This document shows positions 24,855 through 35,424 of a stretch of 64,000 nucleotides of DNA, one piece after another (position 1 is the stretch's first letter; the number at the start of each line of letters is the position of its first letter). The notes under the pieces were generated by a model that searched no databases, was not told where the DNA came from, and saw only the letters and a list, made by a program, of their open reading frames with translations. Origin of the DNA: Turbatrix aceti (Eukaryota > Nematoda > Chromadorea > Rhabditida > Panagrolaimidae); NCBI GenBank assembly GCA_963969345.1, contig OZ017770.1, positions 5,403,246 through 5,467,245 of the forward strand, in the 5' to 3' direction. Position numbers and translations under genes: made by a program.

Positions 24855-25115
24855 CTTTTATTATTATTTCACCATTACTCAGTGGTTAGTTATCATTAGA
24901 CCAGATGTTAGGAGGCACAAATGACGTCCACGTAGGCGTAAATGTCTCGATTCGTTTTGGTCGCGATTTCTTCTTCCCCTCGTCGTTGTGGTCTGTTTTT
25001 CGTCTTGTTGAACACCGAGTTGAGCGAATCGGCCCATCGTAAGGAAGGGTGTCCCACGGGTCGTTTTCCTTGTGGTATCCACAAGGTCAGTCGTCGGGCC
25101 CATCTGTTTTCGTCT
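24855..25115 (-). mobile_element. 5'-truncated LINE, copy 2 (inverted)
   Basis: About 260 bp of the same LINE lie in the opposite orientation. By eye it is identical to the last roughly 255 bp of copy 1, including the 3' UTR and AAT-repeat tail. The element's truncated 5' end is at 25115, only 18 bases before the start codon of the CNNM gene at 25134. Flanks are AT repeats, so the target duplication (possibly ATTATTATTT) is ambiguous. Confidence 0.85.
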
Positions 25116-25133
25116 AATTATTATTTGTTATTC

Positions 25134-27909
25134 ATGTCTAAAAAAGTATTTACCATCTATCTGTGTTTTACTGTTATCATAAACTTATTTATTGGAACAC
25201 CTCACGTTTCTTCTCAGTCTACAATCGATAACAATGGTTCATCTGTTGTTGTGAGTTTTAAATAAATACAAAAAATGAAAATAAATCCAAGATGTACATA
25301 TCTTACTCGTTTCAGAAAATATTGCCAGACTTTATTAATCCCCAGGATCTTATTACGATCAAAGTTCGACCCTATATATCCGGAATAAGAGTTGAGTCTG
25401 AGCTACAGAAAGAAGGCTTTGTGGGTTATGAGTACGATAAATGCCGTGGGCAACAAAATATAACAATTCTGAAAGTTTAGCAGCGCAGGAATCAGTGTCG
25501 TTGAACCCGACGCGGTTGTACGCATCGTACTTTTTGGATTCTTTCTCGACCACATTTCACTGATAACCTTTACCCGAGATAATTGTTTACGCCCTGTGCT
25601 CAACTTTTCACACACTGAATTTCATACGCAAACGGAAAAGCTGATAGAATTTAAAACAAAATTTCCTGAGTAATTTTTGTTTTTTTTTCAATTATTTTTT
25701 TGTATACAATTTAGGGACGAAGATGCCTACCGATTGTGTTTAAAACAAAAGCCAACCGGAAGAAATGATGACGAAGAAGATGATATGGTTTTAGTAAGCT
25801 AAATTTTTTTAACTAGCAAAAAAACAAATTTAAATTCAGATCGACGAAATGCGAACATGGATTAAGGCTTCTCACGACCCCCCGGATCACATTATGCCCG
25901 AAGAACTAACCTGGCTAGTCATCGCAGTTTTGTTGTTATTTTCTGCAATATTTTCCGGGCTTAATCTTGGCTTAATGGCCCTCTCACCCCAGGAACTACT
26001 TCTCATAGAAAAAACAGGCACAGAACAGGAAAAAAAATATGCGAGTGTTATTCGTCCTGTTCGAGACGCTGGAAACACTCTTCTATGCACAATCCTAATC
26101 ATGAATGTCCTTGCTAATTCAGCCATTTCCATTTTGATGGAGGACCTCACATCGGGATTCATTGCCTTCGTGGTCGCCTCCTTTGCTATTGTTTGTTTTG
26201 GTGAAATTGTGCCTCAGAGTGTGTGCATCAAGTGAGTTTACGTTGGCCCGTGAATCAAAAAAATGCAACGTATTTAATTTGCAGAAAGGGTCTTGCAGTA
26301 GGCGCAAACACAATCTGGATACCAAAATTGTGTATGGTGTTGACGTTTCCTATAACCTACCCCATGGGAAAATTTCTGGACATGCTGCTGGGCGAAGACA
26401 TCAGCGGATACGATCACAATCAACTTCTTGAACTCATGAAAATGGCAATGGCAAAGAAAAATCAAGAATTGGCAGCGGATTTAAAAATTGTTGTTGGGGC
26501 ATTGGAAATTGTAGAAAAAATGGTCAACGACGTCCTTACACCTATCGAAGACGTTCTCATGCTCACAGAAGACACCATTTTGAACAAGAAAACCATAAGC
26601 GATATAGTTCACAGGGGATACAGTAGGATACCAGTTCATGCAAAAAACAACCGTAATCATGTAGGCAAAACTGATTATTTTTTTACCTACAATTTACATA
26701 CTATTTTTTTAGATAACAGGGCTCTTGTTCGTCAACGATCTGGCTCTCATCGACCCCAAAGACGCATTTACGGTGAAAAGCGTGTGTCACTTTTTTCCTC
26801 ATCAACTGAGGGTAGTGCCGGATAACATGCTTCTCCACGACATGCTAAACGAGTTCAAAAACGTAAGCCACCCTAAAAGTATAAAAATTTATTCTATCGA
26901 TTTTAGGGTGATTACCATCTGGCCGTGGTCGCAGACAGAAACGACATTGGCAAGTCTCCGAAAGAGAGGAGGATCATCGGGATTGTAACATTGGAGGATA
27001 TAGTGGAAGAAATCTTGCAAGCCGAGATCATCGACGAAACAGACCAGATAATTGATAACAAATTCCGGGCAAAAAGAGTTTTTCACTCGGTAAGAACTGA
27101 TTTGGACAGTCAGTGACTGACTGATCAACTTGTCTGGCGTACTTTTTCAGACTCACGCAAAAACAATGACGAGAACGAGTGACGGGTGGAAGTGCATATC
27201 ACGAGCACTGGCAACGATGACTGAAAAATGGCTGATCGGCCACAGTCGAATATTTGCGGCGCCTGTTTTTAATCCCTGTGCGCTAGAATACCTCGTTCGG
27301 CGAAATGTTCACAAGGTAAACGACTTTGCCGAGTCAAAACATGCCATTACGAAGCGACGTTGTTTTGTAGATAGACATCGACGCGAGCAGCAACTATTCG
27401 ACGGAAAACTCATTCAATTTGTACAGGGTAGGAGAATATTCAAAAAGGTTTATTCTCATTTTGGAAGGATCTGCTACTATATCCTTTCCTCATGGCAATA
27501 TCAAATTCACAGTTGGCGCCTGGGAATACATTGGGCAAGAAATAATTAACAAACTGGAAGCGATCATCACATCAAATAATTCCAGGAGTACAGGTAAAAA
27601 ATATTCAACTTGTGATACAAAAAAACACTGCGGAAGATTTCAGATGATTTGGCAGCCCTGGTTGACGTTGATTTTGTTCCGGACTACGACGTGGAAGTCA
27701 CCGAGTCTATCAAATACCTCGAAATTACAAAAGCAAATTACATGAACGCATTGAAGATGTGTGATTTGGTGCTACGCGGAAACGCTTTGAGAAAAAACTC
27801 CGTGAATCCGTCTCTTAAGGCAAGCTCCTTGCAGACTATTTTAGAAGATGGCCCCGAGCAATTCAGGAAGCAATCACTGGTGGCTCTTGCAATGCAAATG
27901 ATTGAATAA
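25134..27909 (+). CDS. CNNM-family divalent-cation (Mg2+) transporter
   Basis: Ancient conserved domain protein (CNNM/CorC family), a plasma-membrane magnesium efflux or homeostasis protein. Exons: 25134-25250, 25316-25431, 25481-25669, 25715-25793, 25840-26231, 26285-26660, 26713-26862, 26907-27089, 27151-27315, 27371-27593, 27644-27909. Phases join, giving about 751 aa, a normal length. Residues 1-25 are a signal-peptide-like hydrophobic stretch. The extracellular domain includes [20 protein letters not shown]. The DUF21 membrane domain lies at about 185-345 ([40 protein letters not shown]). A CBS pair follows ([35 protein letters not shown]), then a cNMP-binding-homology domain ([21 protein letters not shown]). 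The donor of intron 2 (GTACGA) is the least certain splice. The stop codon lies inside an AATAAA. A LINE fragment abuts the 5' end. Confidence 0.93.
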
Positions 27910-28333
27910 AATTCAACACTAATCTCATGCAGCAAAAAAAGTATTTCATAATTATAAATTTTTTTTATCTACAAACGTAAAGCAGGGGCAAAAATGCAAC
28001 TTTGTCACCCTGCAATGATGCTGGGCGTGGTGTGGTGTCTGCATCATCGCTCTATCTTCGGATCTGATCGCCGAAGAGATCAAGCTCGACAAAACAAATT
28101 CTTCGGAAAGCAATGGAAAGCGATACAACTTTCACCATCGGCTTCGATGCAAACACTGATTAGGAGACTTCGCTAAACTAAAAAAAATCCTGTTGGAAGA
28201 AAATACAAGACGTACTTTGCTGGACAGCATTTTGCAAAGCCTGCTGATTGTTTTTGTTGAGGTACCTCAATTCTGCAAAAGGGCCCCTCTGCACACGTGA
28301 CTCGTAGCATTTATCACCCAATGTTTACAATTT
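27910..28333. other. Intergenic region
   Basis: A 3'-to-3' spacer between convergent genes. A short plus-strand open frame (27994-28176) has no recognisable features. Confidence 0.4.
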
Positions 28334-29743
28334 CTAACAGTAATCAAAGACGTCGTTTGGTAATTCTTTGTTGACGGATCTTTTGATATGGAAAAATTTT
28401 GAACTCGTAGAAGTGTAATTGCTAATGTCAAAATGATTTTCGTTAAACAGCAAAACATTGATTGCAGATTGGTCAAAACGATGACAAACCGCGTAGGATG
28501 AAGGTGTTTCTGATTTTGAGTAACAGTTGTGCAGGGGATACTTGTAAGGGGGAACCATACAGAATTCTTCCAGCGCGCATAACACGTACCTTAAGTGCAT
28601 GCTATTATTAACCAGAACAGAAAAAATTGAAAACGCGTAAAAAATATTTTAAAAATTCTATTGAATGTATTTTTTAAATGATTTGCAAAATGTAAGCACA
28701 AAAACCGACCATTGAATCAGAGGAAGTATGTGTTCCGTTCTCTGAATAGACACAACCCCCGCTTCAAACATTTTTGCACGCTTGATTCTTTCTATGTTTG
28801 TCGGAAAATAATTGTACAACGCTGAAATCAGAACTCTTATATTTTTGAGGTAAAGTGCTTTCAAACCCCACTTTCGGCTGTGGCGTGGAATATGCTATGA
28901 CCCGTATAGCTATGAAGCATGTACGCTGAGCGCTGACACCGGAGAGAAAAAGTGTCGAACAACGAACGTTGACAGTTCGTCAACTGCATCAGTTGTAAAT
29001 AATCTGCATTCTGAAAGTGAACACTGCTATCGGCATAAACAATGTTGCCGTATTTTTGAAGCGCTAGCTGTAAATGTATATATTGTACACTATTATATTT
29101 CTGATGGTTCGAAAACATACCGCAATGACCACTGCTTTCCATCGATAGTGGCTGAGGATTTTGAAATACTGAGGCAACTTATCAAACGGAAAATCGTTAA
29201 TTTGAACTTTACAGAGGGAAGAGAGGAAATTTTTCTGAGATATTTTCAATCCCAAATCAAAAACAACAATTGTGGTGTTTGGCTGAACGCTTTGAAAAGT
29301 ATGTATCTGAAGAGGTGCCTAACTTATATGAGGACATGCCTAATTGACTTACCATATTCAACCCGTTAGCGAAGTAATCAGACGAAAATGCAGTAACAAC
29401 CACCGGCATATTTTTAACAAATGTAAAATTCTGAGAGGACAATAAGTGAAGATTTTTTAGATAGTTCAAATTAGAGCAGTGAAACGGTCTTCCTACAGTA
29501 TAGGGAGCCACTGGAGATCTGTAGCAAACGTTATATTTGTGGCCATTGATGCTGCAAGTGCAATTTTGACCATCTGAACCGTCCTAAAAAATTATTTTTG
29601 TAAAAACCAAAAAAAATAAAATTACAAACCTCATCGAGATAGTGAAGCACAGCGATGTAGATGACAAACAAAACTATGACCGTTGCAATACATATCAGCC
29701 AAATATCGGCCAAAAACAATTTAGGTTTTTTGTTAAAAGTCAT
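28334..29743 (-). CDS. DUF1647 nematode type II membrane protein, glycosyltransferase-like
   Basis: Six exons join in phase: 29630-29743, 29353-29583, 29121-29306, 28872-29067, 28710-28821, 28334-28589. The protein is about 364 aa. A short cytoplasmic start (MTFNKKPK) precedes one membrane anchor (DIWLICIATVIVLFVIYIAV). The luminal part follows the DUF1647 pattern: a CTCS segment, VVVTAFSSDYF, a TIVVFDLGL strand, HYRWKAVVIA, IVYADSSVHF, then MFEAGVVSIQRTE, WYVLCALEEFCMVPP and CHRFDQSAINVLL. These families have a glycosyltransferase-like fold, and the YADSS motif may take the place of a DXD-type motif. The activity is not known. The last intron uses the weak donor GTCGGT and an AAG acceptor; the conserved WYVLCAL junction supports it. 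Confidence 0.82.
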
Positions 29744-30943
29744 ACCGGATTTTGCCACTAAGAAGCAAAAAGCATCCCCTATAACCATGCACTTTTTTTA
29801 ACTAATTACACTCTCTGGAAAAGGGATGTCATTAACTTTCATCTTGAAAAAAAAGATAAAAACTCACAAATTCGGTTCTACAAATTTCGCTTTAGTGCAT
29901 CAGCTGGCTCACTTTTTTGTTGGGGGACAACAAACTCACAAGTTGGTGGAAGAACTTTTTTTGTTACGTCCACAAAGCTGTTAAAAATCTGCACATAGTT
30001 TTGAGGTTTGGCCAACTGTTTACGAGGCACCGTCGGGTTACGACAAAGGATGATTTACGGAAACACAGGCATGCGCCACAACGATGGCTTCATTACACAG
30101 AACGGGCGTTGGTTGCTCTGGCAATTAGCAATCAGTTCGTGAGGGTGAGCTTGTGATTTCGGCCAGTAATTAAAGGATTCGGCTGTTCCTGCCATAAAGC
30201 CACAGCCGAAATGCGCAGTCAGTAGTCCAGTGTTGGTCATTAAGGGAGTTAAATTTGGTAACGCCAGATATTTGATTATGCAAATATGGCCCTGTACTGA
30301 ATTTCGGAATTTTGCGCGAATTGTTGCCGTTGTTTGTACTCAATTGTCGAAACATCTTTTGCATATTTCAACAACAAAAATCAGCAGCACATTAGACGTC
30401 TGTAAATAAGCCGAGTGCAAAGACTGAACATGTCGACAATACTGACTGAGTGACCGACTGGATACTCCCCTGGGTGCAATTTTTCGGACCGAATTATAAA
30501 TTACTCGTAATCCACAGCACATTGACAGATACAAGTGCAAAATTTTTGGTAAAAACACGTTTTTAAAAATTATTATATTGTTGCAGTTCCCCAATTTTCT
30601 ATTTTAAAACAAAGCACAGCATGTGTTTTTGGGGAACTATAATTTTTTATGATTGATCAAAAAAACATTGAATGCTTTTATGCACCGCATATTGGTTTTG
30701 TTAAAAGCATTACATCACCGATAGATCTTGAGTGCCAATAAATTTGTAATGCATTTTTATCAAAGTCTGCATTCCCCAAAAAGACGCCTGATACCCTACC
30801 CATTTGCTGTATTATATTCTGGTCATGAGTAAACAAAAAATGTTTTTTACAAAAGCATGCGTTGCATTCATTTATCATTGGCACAGCAGATACAAGAATA
30901 ATGATAAAAAAAACTTCAGCATTCAAAAAAATCTTTCTTTAAA
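29744..30943. other. Region with weak coding signals on the minus strand
   Basis: Several minus-strand open segments with possible splice sites lie here: 30678-30926, which begins with a signal-like hydrophobic stretch (FFIIILVSAVPM) followed by Cys-rich NECNACFCKK; 30340-30594; and 30055-30240. I could not join them into one convincing model and recognise no domain. It could be a divergent gene, a decayed copy, or chance. Confidence 0.3.
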
Positions 30944-30948
30944 GAAAC

Positions 30949-31225
30949 TGTCGTGTCCTGAGGCATAATTTAGAAGCAGGTTGTAAAACTGTATAGTTTT
31001 ACAACCTACATCTAAAAGGCCCAGCCACACCCTGACGCTCCCGTCTGGCTCCTAGAAGCCTCCGTGTAGTCGCTGATAAGGCGACTACATAAAAAGGAGG
31101 TAAGGGGAGCCAGCGGGGATCATTATTAGGGAATCTATATTTTGTTGTTGTTTAATCATCTAATAAAAAGCTATTGGTACTTGTGTATCTGTGGGATCTA
31201 AAGGATAGAACCGGTGAATACTTTA
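30949..31225 (+). repeat. Left LTR of the miniature Ty3/gypsy element
   Basis: 277 bp, starting TGTCGTGTCCTGAGG and ending GAATACTTTA. It contains a perfect 12-bp-arm hairpin (30979-31006), a second hairpin with 8-bp arms (GTAGTCGC ... GCGACTAC, near 31066-31088) and a TAATAAAAAG polyadenylation-like string near 31160. Confidence 0.85.
30979..31006. other. Perfect LTR hairpin
   Basis: GGTTGTAAAACT, loop GTAT, AGTTTTACAACC: 12-bp arms without a mismatch. The right LTR keeps the same structure with one arm substitution. It may act as a transcript structure in the element's RNA. Confidence 0.7.
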
Positions 31226-31227
31226 AT

Positions 31228-31246
31228 TGGTGCCACGACCCGGGAG
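31228..31246 (+). other. Primer-binding site of the LTR element
   Basis: TGGTGCCACGACCCGGGAG begins two bases after the left LTR. It starts TGG and is complementary to a tRNA 3' end ending in TGGCACCA, as expected for a minus-strand primer. I did not identify the tRNA. Confidence 0.75.
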
Positions 31247-31648
31247 TTTGTCATCCATTCGGATGCAAGTCTTGAAGGCCTTGGATCGGTCATCCTCCAA
31301 GCTGACGACGAGGCCGACCTTCACGCACTGGCATATTTTTCAAGGCAACTGAACAAAGCAGAGAAAAATTATACAGTCACGGAATTGGAACTCCTGGCTC
31401 TTGTAGCCACCCTGCATCACTTCAAGCACCTGTTGTACGGAACCAAAATCATCTGGCTTACCGACCACAACCCGCTCACACACCTGCAACTGACTCCATC
31501 AAAGTCAGCTCGCTTGAACCGATGGCTACTACTACTGCAAGACTTTGACATCGCCTTCTCATACGTCAAAGGCAGTGAGAACACAGTAGCCGATGCCATG
31601 TCGCGTGCAATACAGTCCCCACAGAAGACGTACCCGTCCCCACGCTAG
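31247..31648 (+). pseudogene. Ty3/gypsy RNase H fragment
   Basis: The open frame continues from the primer-binding site to a TAG at 31648. It encodes the RNase H domain that follows reverse transcriptase in Ty3/gypsy Pol: FVIHSDASLEGLGSVILQ (catalytic Asp in DAS), YSVTELE-like YTVTELELLALV (catalytic Glu), WLTDHNPLTHL (catalytic Asp), then RWLLLLQDFDIAFSYVKG and NTVADAMSR. The frame is intact although everything else of Pol is gone. Confidence 0.88.
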
Positions 31649-31670
31649 CCCCCTACCATTAGTTCCCCCG

Positions 31671-31683
31671 AGGGCCGGAAGGG
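31671..31683 (+). other. Polypurine tract of the LTR element
   Basis: AGGGCCGGAAGGG lies directly against the right LTR. It is purine-rich apart from two C bases and is in the position of a plus-strand priming tract. Confidence 0.6.
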
Positions 31684-31881
31684 TGTCGTGTCCTGAGGTC
31701 TAATTTAGAAGCAGGTTGCAAAACTGTATAGTTTTACAACCTGCATCTAAAAGGCCCAGCCACACCCTGCCGCTCCCGTCTGGATCCTAGAAGCCTCCGT
31801 GCAGTCGCCGATAAGGCAATAAAAAGCTATTGGTACTCGTGTCTCTGTGGGATCTAAAGGATAGAACCGGTGAATACTTTA
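31684..31881 (+). repeat. Right LTR (shortened)
   Basis: 198 bp, matching the left LTR but lacking about 79 bp after CGATAAGGC. The missing part contains the second arm of the GTAGTCGC hairpin. Several substitutions also separate the two LTRs, so the insertion is not recent. Confidence 0.85.
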
Positions 31882-31886
31882 GAAAC

Positions 31887-34253
31887 CAAGTTCCTTGTTT
31901 AGCTTTTTTGCAAAAAATTGTTAATTTACATTTTAATATTCCAAATATTTTTAATTCAAGTTTTGTTAAATTCACAATGTAAATTGTTTCAATTTTGAAT
32001 AATCCACATTAACAGCATGTTCATAAACGCGTGATCAAACATACGATCGTCACCAGTTTTTTTTAAATTTTTTTTACCGTAAATAAATTACATATGTTTA
32101 CTACACTAAGAAAATTTCCTGTTCCGTATTTAGAAAATACGTGTTTTTTCTTAAAAAAACACAAGCAAAAAATTAATAAAAGGGGGCACAATTTACATGA
32201 ACACAGTTTATTTCTGATTATTTAATGTGTTCTTGAATTTTTGCACAATGTATTAATTTTTATGTTCGTTTTTTTCAGCCCTGATAAATGAAGTATTTGT
32301 TTGTGAATTCAAAGAACGATAACTTTTGTCTGTAGGAGTATCTTTGTATTTTGCATCCTAAAACACATTTTTGTTAGCGGCAACATTAACAAAAACAAAA
32401 TATTTTTTACCTTTTTTGGAATTTTCGGCGAGTTTGTTGCAAGGAAGATTATGTGAAATCGACGAAATCCAACATGATATTTACACCAGAATTAAAATAA
32501 CATGGCGAATCTAACAATCAATGGACCCAGGATGTATGACACCTTAAAAAACATAAAATTTTCATGATAGCGCATGATTATAAGAAAAATCAGAGACCTG
32601 TCACGCAATGGTCGAATTTCATGAAAACCAAAGCTGAAAGTAGCCCACACAAAAAGTGCGCCATTTTTGATGCGATGAAACATTTATTTTTCAAAAATCA
32701 ATCGTGAATGCCATAACTGGAACGACAAAAAAACAACGTCATGCAAATGTTTTTCTTTGAATGACGAGTTGTATCGTGCACACAATAAGCTTTAATGAAA
32801 TGCCCTCTGCGCAGCTACAAACCAGAAATCACAGGGTCCAGAAGTTGTGCAACAATTGAAACTCCTTTAGTACTGATTAGCTTCGATAACGGTAATAACC
32901 ATGGCTGAGTTTTGCAATTAAAATCTATTTTCAGTGTATTTTATTTGTTTGCAGCAAAATAGCTTTTTTTTTATCTTTCGTCGGGTGACTTCATTTCCGC
33001 GTTCCGCACAAGACAGTTTGTACCGAATCCTGCAGCAATCTTAGACGTGAATTTAATCTGAGATGTATCACAACACATAGGGCACACACATTTTGTACCA
33101 GTTCAACAGCCTTGCCATTTACTCTTGACTTGATCGAAACATTTTCAACAGAAAAAAATTTAATCAACAAGCAATAATTCTCAGTATAAAAAAAGATGCA
33201 GATATGGGGGCAGTGATAACCACAATTGCCAAAATAAACCAGCTACAAATTACTTTCCAAATGTAGTGCCGGACTCACATTAGTTGCTAAATATACAGCA
33301 ATCTCAGCGTTACTCATGGAAAGCAAGAGTCAACCCAAAAATAGTGACGCGATGCCAAAAAAGTACAGCAAAACCAGTTTTTTCATTCACAATAGAAACA
33401 ATATTTGTTTGTAAATTTTCGTCAATGTGTCAAAAATTTTTGCTATAGCAAAGAAAAATAAAAATATTCAGAATCAACAGATGACAATTTCTGAAGTTTT
33501 GGAAGTAATTTCGAGAACCCATAAATAGTGCTTCATGACATTTGGTGTACAAGATCCTGCACTACAAATATTTGCGACAAAGTATATTAAGCCCGTTATT
33601 TTTTATGGCAAAGACAGCGACACCGTTTTCGACCATGTATTTTTTTGCGATTTATGTTAGTCGGCAATCGAATTATTAGTTCGCATATCTCTCCAACGTT
33701 AAAACAAAAAGATAAAGCGTAAAAAATCGCAGAGTGTTATTCCAAAGCAACACCGTAATTAAGATGTGCATGTTAATTTTTCTAATTTGCAATTTATTAA
33801 TTCCTGCTTCAGTGATACAAAAAATATAATATCAACTACATTTTTTTCCAATTTTCCTTGAATTAAATTTACACAAACGTTAGTACAACAGACGGCAAAT
33901 TCTTATTACGAGATGAAGTACCCTGATTACTGTTCGGAAATTATTGCGTTAAAAAAGTGACGAGAAGCATTCGTTCTGCATTTGTAAGACCGTATATCTT
34001 TATGATTGGCTGGGGTGTTGACTTACTTGCATAACACCTCTTTAGCAGCCATCTAAGGGGAATAATAGATAGATCTCGTGTCCTGCATAAAACACTGTAA
34101 GCGGAAGAAACCCCTCCTACCAGGTGCCATCCGACACATGTGAGACCCGCCCTTTTATGCGAAGTAGTCTATAAATACGTTATCAATGCCGTTAATGATG
34201 CTTTTGGTGGTAGTGCTTCAGTGACACGTTAACGAGCCTATATAGTTGAAACC
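31887..34253. other. Long AT-rich intergenic region upstream of flp-8
   Basis: About 2.4 kb with only short open frames and no recognised domain, repeat or RNA. Its last few hundred bases hold the presumed flp-8 promoter, which becomes less AT-rich after about 34080. Confidence 0.45.
34170..34177 (+). promoter_or_regulatory. TATA box candidate of flp-8
   Basis: TATAAATA lies 77 bp upstream of the flp-8 start codon, in a less AT-rich context, consistent with a core promoter for a strongly expressed neuropeptide gene. Confidence 0.5.
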
Positions 34254-34854
34254 ATGCATTCTTCTGCTTACCTACTCTGCATTGCGTTCTCCGTTGTTCT
34301 ACCGTCGGTTCTCATGGAAGAAAGCGACATGACGCCATCCAGTGTGTGCATTGGTCTGACTGACACGGTACAAACCGCTCTCTGCGAACTCCAGGTAAGT
34401 ATTCATTTTAATCCTTCATATCAAAAAAATAATCTTCATATCCAGGTTCGTGTCACCCGTCTGGAAGCGGTGCTTTCGCTCAACAAGGATGACTTCGAGG
34501 TTCCTCAGAAGAGAAAAAATGAGTTCATCCGGTTCGGCAAGAGAAAGAATGAATTCATCCGATTCGGCAAGAGAAAGAATGAGTTCATCAGGTAAGCAAA
34601 ATCAATGCAACATGTTTTCAATTCAAATTTCTAAAGCCCTTCTTTTTCGAATAAAATTCCAAATTATTCGAAAATGGATCCATTTCATTTTCATGTTCTA
34701 AAAGAAACAAAATTAACACTACAGACATTAGAGCACTCTAAATGCTAATATGTTTAATTTTAGGTTCGGTCGCTCAGCAGAAGAACCCAGCAACCTTGAA
34801 AGCGGTGAACAATTCGTCGCGAAGCGGAAGAATGAGTTCATCCGATTCGGTTAA
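34254..34854 (+). CDS. flp-8: FMRFamide-like neuropeptide precursor FLP-8
   Basis: Neuropeptide precursor of 125 aa. Exons 34254-34394, 34446-34591 and 34764-34854 join in phase. Residues 1-20 are a signal peptide (SSAYLLCIAFSVVLPSVL). A spacer with two Cys residues follows. Then come four identical copies of KNEFIRFG bounded by KR sites: three in tandem in exon 2, the third split by intron 2, and one at the extreme C-terminus ending FIRFG and stop. The Gly of each copy is the amide donor, so the product is KNEFIRF-amide, the known FLP-8 peptide. Caenorhabditis elegans FLP-8 carries three copies; here there are four. The encoding units (AAGAGAAAGAATGAGTTCATC) are nearly identical at DNA level. 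flp-12 follows 570 bp downstream on the same strand. Confidence 0.96.
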
Positions 34855-35424
34855 TCATTAATATTCAAAGGTCGTTGCTTCGATGCTGTGCTGTAATACA
34901 GTTTTCAACAATTGTCGTGCCAAGTCACATGCTCTTGTCATCCTACAAAAAATAATAATCTCGATCGCTCCTGTTGTTTTTCGGCCTGTTTTTGTCATCT
35001 CAGACCTATGTAGCTGTGTTGCAATGTAAAATGCATAAAGAAAAGTGTAAAACATGTTGACTGACTAGTGGAAGAAGCTCGGTGAGAAGGATGCGTCCAA
35101 AACCTCAAAAAAGACCAAACATTCCATGAGCATTGTTACTGTGCATGTCATAGATAGTTGGATCTCTTTCCTGGGCGTATTCGGATGCTTTGCTTTTGCC
35201 TCCGCCGACACATGGTAACTAATGAGCTAGCATCACTAAATTGTAGAAGTGATGTGTTTGTTGTTTGAGGGAACAATTGAAGCAATTTTAAAAACAGAGT
35301 AACTTGGGCGCCGCCTCTAAACAATCTTAAAAAGCACCCCCAAAAAATTTTTTGGTAGTAGTTGAATATAACAACGCGGCTGCAAGAATCTAACCTCTGT
35401 CGTAGAGAGTACGGTCTGTCAACA

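Larger units (their letters stand above)
30949..31881 (+). mobile_element. Miniature Ty3/gypsy LTR retrotransposon (RNase H remnant)
   Basis: A 933-bp element consists of LTR, primer-binding site, an RNase H coding segment and LTR, flanked by a 5-bp target duplication. Gag, protease, most of reverse transcriptase and integrase are missing. The retained frame shows that it derives from a Ty3/gypsy-type polyprotein. It is non-autonomous or dead. Confidence 0.88.
30944..31886. repeat. 5-bp target-site duplication flanking the LTR element
   Basis: GAAAC at 30944-30948 directly precedes the left LTR, and GAAAC at 31882-31886 directly follows the right LTR. A 5-bp duplication is usual for Ty3/gypsy integration. 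Confidence 0.85.
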
